A DNA stretch of 64,000 nt from contig VXBP01008935.1 of NCBI GenBank assembly GCA_013400115.1, positions 558,001-622,000 on the forward strand, given 5' to 3'. The stretch comes from Rhinopomastus cyanomelas (lineage: Eukaryota; Chordata; Aves; Bucerotiformes; Rhinopomastidae). This document shows positions 32,201 through 47,200 of the stretch, piece by piece (within the stretch, counting starts at the first letter, position 1; every line of letters starts with the position of its first letter). The notes beneath the pieces were generated by a model that saw only the letters and a list, made by a program, of their open reading frames with translations, was not told where the DNA came from and made no database searches. Made by a program: the position numbers and the translations under genes.

Positions 32201-35200
32201 TCTCATTACCTTTGGGTTTTCTGTTGGGATATTTTTGGTCGGAGGTATTCTCTTTTTGACTCAATGGTGATGGGTTATGGAGACTTATCCTTACAGTGTG
32301 TAGGAACTGACAGTAAACTGTTTCTGCTCGTGGCCATGCTTCTTGGGCTGTGTTACAGATGTGTCAAAACAGGATCACAGGACACAATGAGTTTCGGTCC
32401 ACAAGGCTGACATTTACGGCAGGAATAGTAAACATACCTCTGTATCCTGGAAAAATGAAGTAATTGGATTATGTCAAAATGTCAACATCCTTATCCCTCT
32501 AGTGGCTCTCAGTATCTTTGAATTACATTGTAAAGATATTAAATTCTTGCCATCTTTTATTGTGATGGCCACATAAATGTTTTCTACAAACTTTGACACC
32601 CATGTTGTCTTTTTTGGACATAAATGTGGCATGTTTTTGTGGAACAGCCCAGTATTATGGTCTTCCCTCCAGAAAAATGTGGAGATACAAAGAAGTTTTA
32701 TATCTAAATCAGGAAAGCTAATTGCATTATAGACAAAATGAACCCATCAATACCTTCAGCAGTTCAATCTTTTTCTGCCCTTTGGAAAGCACAGACTTAC
32801 ACTCGGAGCAGGGAGTTAGGAAAAGAATTTTAAATCTCCAGAGTTCCACTAGTGTCAGGATTTAATGTACAATATGAATACAGTAGTTTCTTTTCTGTTG
32901 CCTTCAGCAGCACCATAAATAGTTTCACATTTTCAGTGCTTTGATTCCCTGAAAGAAATACTAAACTCTTCTGTGGAGTGTCTGGGTATCTAGGAATTGC
33001 TTAAAGGTACTGACCGCCTGCCCTTTCCTTGCATACGGCATCAGGCAACCTCTGTACCCTGTCCAGCCAGAGAAGAGCCAGAAGCTCTCTTGGGTTGCTT
33101 TGGGAACACTGGAAGAAATTCAGTAACTCTCATCCTTGCACCTCTTACACTTTGGTGCAGAAGAAATTGCAAAACACCCACTGAAGTGGGTCAGGGCAAA
33201 ACAAGAGGTCAAAGTGCCCCCTGAGGGGCTGGAATTGCGAGTTCTGGATTCTTTTTCAGTGCCCTTCCAGGGAAGGGTAAGTAAGTTAACCTTCTCTTTG
33301 AAAAAGAAATCTTGTGACATTGGTTTAGGAAAGTCACACCCACCCAGAGCTCAGAGCACCCCTGCAGCAGCATTTCATTATCCTGAACAAAAATGAGGTT
33401 TTCGCTTGGTCCGTAACGTTCTACTTCAGTTACTTTAACTTTTTTCAGTTAAGTCACTGCCTGTAAATACCATACAATGAAAAGCTGAGGGATATTTGTT
33501 TTGAGCTTGGGTGGGAAATGCTTATGACTATCAGTCAGACTTAAGTTTGAGTACTTTCACTGAAAAGGTTAATAGCAGCTGTTGAATACAGGGCTGAATA
33601 TTATGAATTTCTCTTCAACCTGTATAAATCTGTTCTGGCTCTGCTAACAATCACTGAGTGAAGCAAGCAGATTAATTTGAAACTACACAACGGATTCTTC
33701 TTAAAAACTAATGTCTGTCTGGTTTGCTAGTGTTAATCTTAACCTTTAATGCATTTGTACATCTTAAAATGCCTAGTGTGGAATACATTAAGCCTTTGTG
33801 TGTGTGGAATGTTCTAAAGCAAAGTTTTACTGCAGAAAGCAAAGAAAGGCTTTAAAATGTTTACTAAGGCTGTAATGTTACTGTCCAGCTGTAGTATTTT
33901 GTGACCAGATGTAAAGCTCTGAATTGCCATAAATAGTGGATTTGTATTGAGGTGATTAATTTGGGAAAAATCTATTTCTTTGCAGGTAAGGTGGTCTAAT
34001 TGTAGTTGCCTGGAAGAGTGTCCTAGTAGAGTTCTCTGTATGCTGTAGCTGATGCTTATCTGTCACCATGGTACACAAAAAACACCAGGTGCTTGGACAG
34101 CTGAGTTACCATTCCTCTAGAGGAAGACTGGGCATTAGCCAGATCTCCATTGTACAGGTTTTCTGTAATAGAAATGGAATTAAACTGTGCAAAATAAGGT
34201 AAAATATATGGGGCTTGATAACAAGTTGGTTTTGTTTGAAGATTGGAGGTGACCAGTTTAAAACTGGGAATACTGTGTACCAACAGATTGGGTGAAGGGT
34301 TATCAGCTGCCATCACGATTCCTCTGAAGGGGAAGGACATGTGATCCTTTGCTGCCTGCAGGAGAAGACAGAGATTTTACTGTGTTAAACGGTTTTGGAA
34401 AAGCTTGTAATGAATAAGAAGTGTGTGTCTAGAATTGTACTTCAAAGGAAGATAAATTGTAATTGCAGTTTAGGCAGGGAAAGCTTATTAGGGCTGAGGG
34501 GAGTGGAGCCTGTGTTTCACAAGAAGAGAACAAATATGACTGGTCTTTAACTACATAGATGTATTGATTACTGGTGGCACAAGTGGTTCTTTTCATTGCT
34601 GCTGCTGGAAACATGCGCAGTGCATGGCCATAAAGAGGTGATGGGCTTAGGAAACTTGCTGGAGACATCTGTGCATTTCTGAGTACAGAACTTTGCTGCT
34701 TTATTGGTGAAATGAAAAATATAAGTTATAATTCTCTGGAAAACAAACTTCTAGTGATGTTTGGACAAGTCACTGGCAAAAGGCTGATTGTTTTGAAATA
34801 TTTGGGTAGCCAGAAGTTATGCTTTTCTGGGAGATGTAACTAGACAAAATTAAATTAACATACTAAATTAAATTGAACCAACCTAATGAATTAATGTGAA
34901 GCGGTTAACCTGTTGAATCCTCCCGGAGGAGAGGAATTGCTGATGGATACTGGAGGAGCTGTGTCAGGAGTGTGATGCAACGTGATTGTGGTTAGGGTGA
35001 CACATAAGGCTACTGCTCAAGGGGCTAGTGCTCAAGTGAGTGGTCTTGTGAAGTTTTGTTAAATATATATTTTCACACAGTCATCTTAGTTCAGTGGCTT
35101 TTTGAATTAAAAAAGCCAAGGGACTTGCTGCAGCACTGAGAGAGCTCTGATAAAGTGGTGATGTGTGTTTTCTCACTTATGTTTTGGGGGATGACAACTG

Positions 35201-38200
35201 CTGTAAGATGCATGGTAAGCTTCAGAGCGAGATCTCATGGTTTGTATACCATCAGAGCTCTCAACCCCAGTCCTCATAAGTGATGCTCTGCCTTCAGCGA
35301 AGCCAGGAAAGTTTCTTCGAGTCACTCAGGGCTAATGATTTATCACCAGCTTTCATCTGTCATGCTCACAGACATGGTCAAAATGCACCGCTGGAAATCT
35401 TGGAAAGGTCATTTACCATCAGCTCGCTGTCTCCAGGCTCCCTGTTGTTTAGTTATCTTTATAGTAGCTTGTAATGTAATTACTTATGGTACATTGCCCA
35501 GTTTGTATTGGCTGTTACACAGATCTAGTGTTTACACTTATTAAAACTGATCAGCTCTAGTAATGCTTAGATAAATACCTGCTTCAATGCAGGGAAAGGA
35601 TAACTTGGATGTTTGGAGCTCAGCTGTCCAAAACACCACAGAGTGATTTATTCTGCCTTTTTGAACTCTCAGCCTGCATTTTATCTGTGAAAGAAAGTGC
35701 CTGTTCCAGACACCAAGCGTTTTTGACAGTTTAGCAAATCATTCCTCTAACAGTGCAGCCGCTGACAATCTCATTTCCGCATTTCTGTTGGACTTTGTCC
35801 TCTGCATGGAGGTAACTGTTAATCTTTCAGTCACCCCATGTTCCGAGCACCCTGCTTTCTGTGCATCCCCGAAAGAGGAGACTGTCTCCTCTACTGTCTG
35901 TCTTTTCCCATAGGAGTTGCTCTGTAACTTAGTTTTTCAAGGCCCACAGACTTTGTGTCCTTATCTAAGAAAAACACCCTACCCGGGTGTAAGAAACTCA
36001 TAGTCAGGCAGAAACTAGCTGAAATCTGGACCCCTGAAGTGAGATGAACTTCCGTTATAGCTTTTTCTCCCCGTCTCAGAAGGGAAGCATTTTGCATAGC
36101 TCTCAAGTAGGGTGAAGGTGGTAGTGTAGTTAAAACATAATCTTAAAACATCTCAGTAGAGGAGTACTGCTAATTTTGACATGGTAGCTAATAAACTTCT
36201 GTATAGAGCCTGTTTCTGTAGAGGCAAGATCTTGGGTAGTTTTTTCTTCACTAATTGGCCTCATGTGTTATCAGTTTTAAGGAGCTCAGTGGTGGGGCTC
36301 AGGAGCAGCAGCTCCAGTGTGTCTCTGAAAGGAGTTCTATGCCCCATCCCTGGAAGCATTCAGTGCCAGGTTGGACAGGGCTCTGAGCAACCTGGTCCCA
36401 TTGGAGATGTCATTGCTTATTGCAAGGGGCTTTGGACTAGATGACTTTCAAAGTCATCTTCCCACCCAAACCATTCCATGATTCCGGCTTCCTGGAGACT
36501 GTTGCAGTCTTTCTTACTAAATAAAACTTGCCATGTTAAAGAGGGGGGATGGAATAATGTCAAAATAAAGTCTTTCTTAAAGCGCTGCATGTTGTTTTTT
36601 TATTATTATTAAGAAGAACAGTTTTTAAAAGTCTGTTACCATGGCAGCAGAGCAGGCTGGCATCTCTGTAGTCAAAACTACAAGTCTTGTTTGACTGTGA
36701 TTAAAGTAACGGTGGTGTTTTAGTTTGTTAGTCTTCAGAAGGATCTCTGATTGCACTGCAGACAGGATTGGAGACCTGATCTCTTTTGAAGCTGGGGTGG
36801 TTTAGTTAACATGGTGTGGTTCCTGCATTTCCCTGCATGACTGCTCAAGGGAGGGCAGAGGACAGCAGGACTAATTCTTTTAATGGAAACCTCAAGCCAA
36901 ACAAGATAGTGTGTCCCTGATAGTGGAGAGTATAATTCTCAAGCTCCTGTGCTGCTATCATCTGTTGTTTTTTTCACACTGTTAGTAAGTTTTGTTGGGA
37001 TCCTGGTAGCTTACACCTGATCAGGTTTTAAATGTCTGAAGTGTAGAATCGTGACATCAGTCATTGATTGAAGCTGTTGGAAGGATGATGCATGTGCTAC
37101 TTTGAGGAAGGAGAAAAAATGAGTTTTCAGCAGAGTTCTCTAGTACTCTGGCACAGGATGACAAGCATCACTCCATGTGCTCATCATACACAAAATACAG
37201 GGCCATGGAAGTTACATTTACAGCTTACCCAGTCTTTTCTAATCAGTGAGAAATGAAATAGAAACTACCATCTTGTTGGAGAATTGGGGATGGTGGAAGG
37301 AGAAGATTAACGTAATAGATATAAACTTCTGTCATGGGGATCTTAATGTGGGCAGGAGCAGGGGACCAGCCTGGTCACAGGATGAACTGTTACTGGGTGA
37401 GCTGTATAGCCTGAGGGTGAAAAGCATCTTGAAGTTTGAGAAACATCTGTGCTCACTGTTGCTGTGCAGAGCTGGTGTCATATCCTAGCCAAGATAAACC
37501 TATCTCCGTGGCTCCTTTGATGTGCTGCTCTGGCACAGGCTGGCTCCTCTTCAGAGGAGGAAAGCCATGTAACTCTGCCTCCATAAACTGCTCCATAAAA
37601 TGGTGATTGATCAGATGCCCAAGTGCAGCCTTTCTCATGGTCCCAGTCTGGGCATGTACAGCTACCAATAGAAACTGGCGGTAGCCACAAACAGATCTGA
37701 ACTTTCTTATCAAGTGTAGTGCTGACACCAAAATAAAAGTTTTTGTAGACAAAACAACCACCTGTCTGTTGGTGTTTCCTGCCTCAGCTTCCTCACTGCC
37801 CTTGAGCATGTCAGAAAGTTATTTTGCTGATGTCAGTCATGGGCTCCCCTTTGCAGTCTGTTGTCTTCTTCCTTTGCTGGTTAATCAGCACTGTATGTTC
37901 TGAAGAACACTGCTCTTGGACCAGTGCTTTAGGCAGTGCAATAACTCAACAGCTGTTCAATAACTCAATCTGCTCAAGATTGTGCTGGCTCCTAGGTCTT
38001 TGTTATTTTCTTGAGGAAGAGGTGATGTGAGCATTGCAGGAAGTTTGAAGAAAAAAATGCCTCCTTAAACTCTAGGTGTCCCCTTCATCTCAGTGTACTG
38101 CTATTTGATTTGGGTTTGCTGGTTAGTAATGGTACGCTGCCATCCTTGTGCTATCCAGGATTTCTGCAAGTAGCTGAAGATGAAACAACATCCTGAAACA

Positions 38201-41200
38201 CAAGCTGGAAAGGAGAAACAGCCTTTCAGATTGGAAAGAAGTCATAAACCAGCACATCTGTGGGGCTACCTCCCTGTACACAAACCTAAAAATGGCAATA
38301 CTAAATGGGTTCCAGACCAATCTGAACTAGGGATGTCTTGAGACCCTGCCCACTGTGTGTGTGTACATCCTGAAAAATCTATAAATATTTATAGTAGGAA
38401 TACCTGTATTACTGTATGCCTAGGGATTTTTTAAGAATAGTGGGAGATACGACGTCTGCTTTTTCTTTCTCAGATTTGTTTGTGCAGACTCTTGTTTCTA
38501 CCCTTCGGAGTGAAACTGCCATATGTGGCTTTTCATACATTGCCTGGATTAATTTTAAAGGAGCTTAAAAGACATAATTCTCAGAGAAGTCGCTTTCTTG
38601 AGAACATGCCTGGTGATGGCTTTGATCCTGTTGTTACACTGATCCTATTGTAGAGATAATCATAGAGGGGGAAAAAAATTGGTCCCCTTACTTAAGATCA
38701 CATAGCTTAGAGTTAATTAGTAACTGGAACGAAGCTCTGGCAGTTCATCCTAAGTTTGAAAACCAGAGGCTGAAAGGTTAGAAAAACATGAAGATACAAC
38801 ACTTCTGATTCCAAGGAAAGGTTTTTTGGTTTTTTTTTTGGTTTTTACCTTTGCGTAGTGATTTCCTTGAAATTATTGGAAAGTCAAGCCCATCAGAAAA
38901 CAATACTATTGACTGACTTGGCACCAGGCTTGTCTCAGTCATGCCTGCACGTGAGCAATCTTAGTCTGTGCTTCGTATTGTAGAGTGCTGGGCAGGGGAA
39001 ATGAATGTCGTGCTTACTGTTAAACAGCTTGGGGAAGCTTTAGTACTTGAGCTTGTTTTGATCTCTGTTTACGTGAAATTTTTCTCTTTTTCTTTTTCCA
39101 CGGCTATAAATCATCAGCTTTCTTCCTGCACCGATCAACCTGCCGTGTAAACTCGCGTGCAGTGCCCTCCTTTCCAGTAAAGAGTCTAGACAGCAAATTC
39201 CCTGGTAGCATATGCCATTTCGGATCGTTATGCCTTTTTGCCTTTTTATTTTTTTTGTCAAGGCTTTTTAGAAAACTGCATTACCTCACCCGTCGGCCTG
39301 GAGATTGAGCAGCCAGCGTCGCTGATAGGGCTGCGGCACCCTGCGCCGAGCCAATGGAGAACTTCAGCTTCAAACTCTTTAATGAGCAAAAGCACAGCGT
39401 CTCGTTTAGGGCTGGTAGTTAATGTGGGGATGGCTTTTTGGGTTTTTTTTAAGTGTTACTTCTGAAAGACAAGCCACTTAACAATTATGTGCCATATTGC
39501 TGACCAGTGAAGCTGAACAAATAGCTATTTACATTGACAGATCAGAGGAATGTGTAAGTGCAGCGTGGTAACCTACATTTTCTGTGCCAAGAGATTTGCA
39601 GCTGACTGCCTGGGTGACTCACTCCTTGGATTAGGAGATGAGGTAATGCTTTTGAGATACAGGGTGATGTCATTCCTTTACCTGAGCTGCATGCCGATGC
39701 TAGTTGCTAGTACTTTCAAGGAAAGTCCCTTCGCTGCTTATGATGTACCACAGAAGGAGCTGTAATAACTCAGGAGCTGCTGTTATTAATGTCCTTCCGA
39801 AGCCTCTGGCTGAACTGCTCTTTTTAAAATGTCAACACAAGTGGCTACAAATGCCTTCTGTTAGGTGTAGGGGGGAGGGCACCTGCACATGTGCACATTG
39901 CAATATCTGCCCCATTCTTCAAATCAAGCTATTTCAGTGAAAGACTTGTGTGGTGGTGGGGTGCAATCTCCTGTCAGCACCATGTCACACCATCCCATTT
40001 ATTAGATAGATTAATTTTTAAAGAAGGTGATTTCCCCCACCCCACCCCTTCCCTCTGTTTTTTCCCTCTGGCACTGTCCTTCAGTGTAATAGCTGTTTGG
40101 TCCTGATGAGTTTGCTAACAGCAGTTGCCTCTTTTCTCAGCCTTTTCTTCCCAATGTCACACAGGACGTGCTGTTCCCATAGGCACCCTCAAGGTTGGGA
40201 GCACCGGCAGGTGACCAGCAGGACTGACCGAAATGGTCTCATCTGGTCTCAGCAGCTTATCAGGACTGAGACTTTAACAGATGAGCAGGCAGCGCCTCAC
40301 TGACAGGGAACTGTTGAAGGCATACCAGCCGTGACCTGATTTGACCCATATCTTTGGAGTATAGTAGTGTGTGTTGCTGAGATGAGCTCCATGCGTGTCG
40401 GGGATTTGAGTGTGTAGTTCCCAGAAACAGCCAATGCTTTGCCTGTTGTTTGCTAGTGGAAAATTTCCTACTTGGGCATTGGAGCAAGAGATACAGGACA
40501 AGGGAAATGCCTAAGATGATCTGTGTCATGCTGTCCCCCGAGTTTGCAGTTACTCACCAAGAGTCTCTCTGGCTCAGCAGTGATTCCTGGGCAGTTTGCT
40601 CCACTGCCTCCTCTCTCCAGCAGCTGATGGGAAGGTTGGCAGACCTTGGAGCGCATTGCATTACAAATTCATAGTGATTGCGGCTTCCAGCAAGCGTATC
40701 TGCAGTCTGAACTTGCAGGTGGCTGTCTAGCACATGTCTGGTTTGACCACGCTCTATGACATATTCAGCTGATTTGTAGCCAGTAGAATTTCTTTGGGGT
40801 TTGACTTGGGAGTCGGTTGATGGCTGGGTTTTTGTGGGCTTGGAAACAGTGGTAGAGAAGCTGGCTTGTCTCTTCTATGTTAGGAAAGCTGCTGATAAAA
40901 AGAACCTTTGCTGTTCATTTTTATTCGTATGGGGCTATCTCATTACCAGAGGTGGGTGTGGGCCTTCAAGCTACTTGTAGGTATCTGGACCATGTCAGTG
41001 AGAAATCTTCCAGAGGGTCTATTAATGCAAAGTAACAGCTGTACAGGCTGAAAGTTGTCATCATAGTTATTAGCATTTCTGAAAGAAAATATTACAAAAG
41101 CGTTTTATACCGCTCTTCTGTGTTGAATGTTTTAACAAGGTTCTCCAGCGTGGTCACAGCTGCAGCTTTGGCGCTGGCACCTTTTTGTTTTTACAGAGGT

Positions 41201-44200
41201 GTTTTCCAAAATCTGCCTGCCTTTGTTTCTCAGGATCACAAGGCTGCTCTTGAATATGAACGCTTACGTAAACCTTATTTGTTTGCTGTTTTTCCACTGA
41301 TCAGGTGATTTCGGCAAATGACCCCTCCCTGCACAAATTTGCTTTTGTGTTGGTTTGTTTGTGTAAGTGTGTGTATAGAACTGTGCATGTGTTTTTCCTC
41401 TCCAATGCTAGACCATAGTGTAACGTTTCATCTCATGCAATGCCTCTTCCAGGATGTTTGGCCTTTTTTTGCCATAAGGTAAATACCTCATACATCATTG
41501 TGCTTTGTAAAAGGCTTGGTCTCTACTCTCAGAGGTTTATTTTTATAATCTCTTCGATTAGACATTGTGTTCCTGAGGGGAGTTTTTTATTTTAATTGTC
41601 AGTCATCATGAGGCTCTTCAAAGCCAGAAAGCATCTGTGATGGATCCTTTAGGGATCTTAAATACTGACACCAGCATCGCTGGGTAACTTACCTGAATTT
41701 TCTCTTTCAATGAGGTGTGTCACAGGCAGGGAAGCAGTATTAATCATGGCACGGACACATTTACAAGATCTGTCTTTCCCTCCCAGCTTAGGTGAATCCC
41801 AACTTTGCTTAATGCTGTTTCTTGCCTGTGATCCAGTTAGAGGAACAAAAAGTCTCGTGTTAGAGAGAATTTTAACCATGGAGAGGATGCAGTTTTCAGA
41901 TCTTCATGGTAGTTCCAGAAATAATAACCAGAGACCTTCTGGATCTTTTGTATGCCTTCATAGTACACATCTGTGCCTTGAAGTCTGAGCACTTTCTACA
42001 AGTGATGGATGCACGTGTACCAGAAGCAGCCTTTAAACCCTAATGTGTAAAGGATCTGAATTTAATGTAATTATGTTGTAGGGTACTGCCCAAACGGACA
42101 CGGGTCCTGAAAAAAAGCCTTAAAATCTTGGATGTTAATCCATATCCTCAAAAGCTAAGATTGTATGAATTACAGTTTCTCACTATTCTTGTTGGGCACA
42201 GCCTGTGTGGCTTCATAGTATTAGTTATGGTCTATCATGCTGATAATGAGTTTCTTAATAACTCCCTTAGTAGTCATTGTCAATGACTCATACTTCCGAA
42301 CTAGCATCTCCTTGAAAATCTCGTTGTAATGGATGAAACTCCTTATCCTGGTGAAGGGTTTTTTCTTTTTAACTTGATGAGTGTTTAAGGGAAAAACAGT
42401 CAAGTTGTAAAGGATCAGTGTATAATAGAACAGAAATAAAAGTGATCCTGGGGAGGTGCAGTTGATTTTAATTGTCTGGAAAGGCAAAGGTGAATTGTGA
42501 GCTCTGATCATATTAGGAACATGGAATGGCTTAGGCTGGAACGGACCTCAGAGGTCATCTTGTTCCAATCCCCTGCCATGAGCAGGGGCATTGCCCACTA
42601 GACCATGTTGCCCAGAGCCCCATCTATCATGGTCTGGTGAGACACTTCCAGAAATAGAGTATCCACAGCCTCTCTGGGCAACCTGTTGCAGTGTCTCACC
42701 ACCATCATAGTGAGGAATTTCTTTTTAAGGTCTAATCCAAATCCCCCCTCTTTTAGCTTGAAACCATACTGCTTTGTCCTATCACTAGATGCCCTTGTAA
42801 AAAGTTCCTCTTCAGCTTTGCTGTTGGCAATTGTAAATTGTAATTGTGCTCTGCTTTAGAGGAGAGATCGATATCCTGGATTGGTCATTAATTGTAAGGG
42901 TTTTCTTCTAACGCTGAATTCAGTCTTTTGAGCTAGAGAAAGGGACTGATTCTGTGCTTAGCAATAAAGTAGCTCTGGGAATAGCAACTAAGTAGGACTT
43001 TACCTGTAATGCCACTGCCTTGAAATCATTGTAAACGATCTGCAATACTTGGTCTTTAAAAATTGTTTCTCTTCAGGAATGCTTCTGCCCGTATAGGGTC
43101 ATCTGCAATTTGGATAATTACTAGTAACCTGATTGAGCTTAAAAAAGTTCAGCTTAAACTGGAAGAAATGACACATACTGAACTGTTTTTTAACTAAGGA
43201 TAGTGATTTGATTTGATTTTGAATACCCCAGAGTTTTCTGTGTTTGGTAAAACTTTGAAACATGAGACTCTAAAATATGAAGTCATGAAACAGGACCCTG
43301 GATTGTAATTCTTCGTGCTTGCTTATACAGTGCTTCTACTTTCTTTTGTGATCTGTGTGTTCTGATAGAAGAGTGGCTAATGGATCTCTAACCTTCAATT
43401 CAATTCCCTTAGGTGTTTGGAAACAAGATGATAATCCCTTCCTTGGATGGGGACCTTTTCCAGTGGGATCGGGATCGAGAGAGCATGGAAGCAGTTCCTT
43501 TCACAGTAGAGTCTCTACTTGAATCATCCTACAAATTTGGCGAGGATGTTGTCCTGGTTGGGGGAAAGTCTTTAACAACCTATGGGCTGAGCTCATACTC
43601 AGGGAAGGTAGGAGCCTGAAAACTTACCATGTGTATGTTTGTTTTGAGTGCTGTCTTACAAATAGGTTCTTGAGATTCAAACTGCAGTACCGCCCAAATA
43701 TACATCTGCATGGCACAAAAGAGCAGAATCAGAGCGTTTTGGGCAACAAAAGACTGGGGCTGGAGTGCTGCTGCTGGCTGGTACAGTGGGATGTTACTGC
43801 CACTGCCATCTCCCCCTGCCTGAGAGCTCCTGCTGTACTCTCTGTGCTGGCTTTAACACTCATCTCACCCTTTTTGCTAAGCTGGTTTTAACTTTGTAGC
43901 TCAAGAGAAAACTCTTCACTTCTTGCTGGTCTGGTTTTGTGCTGCAGCTGGCTCAGCAAGGTGCTTGGGGAGTGCCAGAGCCCGCACAACGGAAGGGACA
44001 GGGTTTTGTGACTGGAGGTTAGTGAGGAGGAAAGAGAGAGATGACCCTTTACTGAATTGAGAGAGGAATTCAGCTTTATCATATAGTTCTGCTTGAAGTG
44101 CCTTTGCTATTCAATCAAAGACTTGAGGTGTCACTGTTTTCACATTTAACTTAAAGTACTTCACAAGTAATGAGAGATAGATGGTTGAAAACAAGAAAAA

Positions 44201-47200
44201 CTTAGAACGTATGCAAAAGTTTAAGATTTGTATTTGTCAATGAGTTTATTGATAAAGTTCTTCATACATTTTAAAGTCACATGCAAAAGGCTAAAAACTA
44301 CTTGTTATCAGAAGGTATATTTCTGAAACCCATTTGCAGAAGAAATTGCATTATTCAGAGTCCGAGAATTGGCATCCCCTCTCCTCAATGTCAGATGTCA
44401 TTACAATGCTTGTAGATACTTTATGTAGTGATGATCAGACACTTGCTAAATCAGAAATACTGGTCCAAGGTAAAAAATAGGTTCAATTTAAAAAATGTAA
44501 ACTCGCAAAGTTTTTTTCTCACAAAAAATGTTTTCATTTGGACTCTGTGTTTTAATGTAGAACACTTATATGACACAGTCCGGAGTAGTCGCTAGTAATG
44601 AAGGGCACAGACCCAAAGCCAGAGTTCAATAAGCCATTTTGATTTCCTCACTGATATGAGAGGGTACTGTGCACCACCAGACTGCTCCTCCCCCTGTGCT
44701 CAGGAAGTGGAAATTTCAGTTTCTAGTTTGATTTCTGGTTTATGCTCGCTGTAGAAATGCCTCATGCAGGCAATGGTGTCTGTTTCTTAAGAGGCTGGGC
44801 AGTTTGTTGGCCTTGACAGAAAGCTTCCTAAAAGCGTGTTCAACTCCATTTTCAAAGTACAGTTGCCTGCGTAATCCAAATTCTGCTCAAGATTGGAAGT
44901 GTTGCAGAGATTAAAAGAGTTAAGTAAGGTTGTCTTTTCCCTTCAATAGCTGACAGAAGGCCCTGCACTGTTTTATATAAAGCAGTAGCATTAATAGAGT
45001 TCTGCTTTCATGCTGTATTTGTTCCAGCATAATTATGCAATGGGTCTTGTAGGAACATTCTTTTGATGCCCATCAAAACAGTGGGAAAAGAGCGAGCTAA
45101 GATTTCTTTCTCTTAGAAGTAGAAATATGTGCAAAATATTGTCAAAAAGTAGTCAAAATAGCCCAAACTGTGGCCTTGGTAGAATCTTTTGGAAAAAAAA
45201 ATTCGGTTTTGAAGAATCCTACTTCTGAAAATCACTTATCTCTTAAACCAGACTTTCAGCATCCCTCAAGTCAAGCATCTAAAGTCAAGGAGCTTTAAAT
45301 TGCATGTGAGCCAAAAATGTGTTGTAAGGATTGTTAGCTTTGGATATTGCTGTTGATTGCATTTGTTTGTCTTGAAGTTGTTCACAACTTGGAAGCATGC
45401 GTGAGTCTTGCCTTGTCTCTTAGGTGAAGTACATCTGCTCAGCTATGGGCTGTCGCCAGTGGGATGATGATGAAACGGAACAAGAAGAGACACTCCTGTT
45501 ACACCGAACCCAGAAAACAGTCCGTGCTGTCGGACCACGCAGCGGCAATGAAAAGTAAGTGTTTAGAAACAGTCCTGTAGACAGATAAATTCTTAATATG
45601 TAATGTTTTAAAGATTTGACTTTCTTCTTGCTGTCATTAGACTAGGAGTTGCACAAGAGTGTTTAGATCATCAACCAAAGGAATGCAGCAGACTGCTGGA
45701 AAGGATCTAACCCCTTTGCTCTTCAGTGCTCTTGAAAAATGCCTTGAACTTGAGTTTCATAGATTATTAGAAAAGATATGTGCACATGTTTACTCCCTCT
45801 AAATAAAATGAAAATTACTTTCCTTGTTCTTGTGTTCCTCAAAGTACTTTGTCACTGCTCTGCTGCACAAGGCAAATGTCACAAATACTTGTTCCAACTG
45901 TGGATTTTTGTACAAAAGGCAGCTGAAAAGTCTTCATATTACCTACTGATTCACTTCAAAGTTCTTTACCTACTCATGCTAACTGCCACTGGAATTCTTT
46001 TGTACTTGATTACTTCAGCTTTCATTTTAAGTTGGGATTTTAGAAAATAAGACTGAAGACATTTTAAAAGTCCAATTTTTAAGTCTACTTTGTTCATAGT
46101 GTAGCTAGTCTGTTCTTTCCAAGCTGTAGAAACGGGTTCACTCTGATTTTCGTAGTGCTGACATGCTGACATTTTAATACATTAAGATGTTCTTAAAAAT
46201 ACAGACGAGCGTTCTACTGAAAAAACACCTCGGACCCACTTCCTTCGTTGTCACTGGTACATATGCTCACTGCCCAACGATTTAGTCATTCCCTGTTTCT
46301 CTGCTCCCCCTTCTGTCTGCAGCAGGATTTCACGGATTGTGCATGTGTAGTGATGAGAGAACCCAGTTAGAAGATTGGCACATCACATGTCTGAAAAGAG
46401 AAATTATGAGTCCTGTGGTTCTGAGACTGATATGGGCAGGGAGGGACGTGTCATAGAACAAGCTTTTAATTTGTGCATCTCTTTCAAAAACATAGTATGA
46501 CCGCTTGATCTTCCTGTTTTTGTGGTCAGAAATGTCAGCTTTCCTGGTGACATTGTGGCTGCAGTGGGGTTCCAGAATAGAGTTAGGGCTTTAATCCAGA
46601 GAAAGAAAAACTTGTAATAAATCAGCTGCGTATGTAAAAGATGCCAGACTTTTACCATAAGGTTGTAAATTTTTGCCAGACTGGTCCTAAGAAACTTTGG
46701 GTACCCAAACATACTGTTCCAGAAATATTTTCCCACATCTTGCTGTTCAGTACACAAACTTGTTATCCTTTCCCATCTGTATCTTCTCTACATTAGACTA
46801 CACATGTCTCTCGTTTAGAGAGCAGTGTAGGAGAAAGGAACCTGGGGGCCCTGGTGGACAGCAGGATGACCATGAGCCAGCAGTGTGCCCTTGTGGCCAA
46901 GAAGGCCAACAGCATCCTGGACTGGATCAGAAGAGGGGTAGTTAACAGATTGAGAGAGGTTCTTCTCCCCCTCTGCTCTGCCCTGGTGAGACCACACCTG
47001 GAGTATTGTGTCCAGTTCTGGGCCCCTCAGTTCAAGAAAGACACAGAACTGCTGGAGAGAATTCAGCACAGAGCCATGAAGATGATGGAGTGGAATACCT
47101 CCCTTATGAGGAAAGGCTGAGGGAGCTGTGGCTGTTTAGTGTGGAGAAAAAGAAATGGAGGAGTGACCTCATTAGTGTTTATAAATATGTGAGGGGTGGG

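Larger units (their letters stand above)
27397..43412 (+). other. EIF2AK3: EIF2AK3 intron 2 (16 kb)
   Basis: This is the largest intron. It contains CR1 copies at 30822-31450, 36300-36486 and 42517-42835, a 28-bp perfect palindrome at 29327-29354 and a T/G tract near 38820-38850. No exon, RNA gene or retrocopy is recognised in the rest. The block at about 39090-39380 is more CpG-rich than its surroundings. Confidence 0.85.

Noticed and set aside
32023..32410. Plus-strand ORFs with hydrophobic stretches and a GYGDLS string resembling a potassium-channel filter
   Set aside because: The frames change, there is no surrounding channel sequence, no splice context, and it lies inside PERK intron 2. 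The short match is most likely chance.
37453..37809. 118-codon minus-strand ORF in intron 2
   Set aside because: No recognisable domain, no homology I can name and no splice or promoter context.
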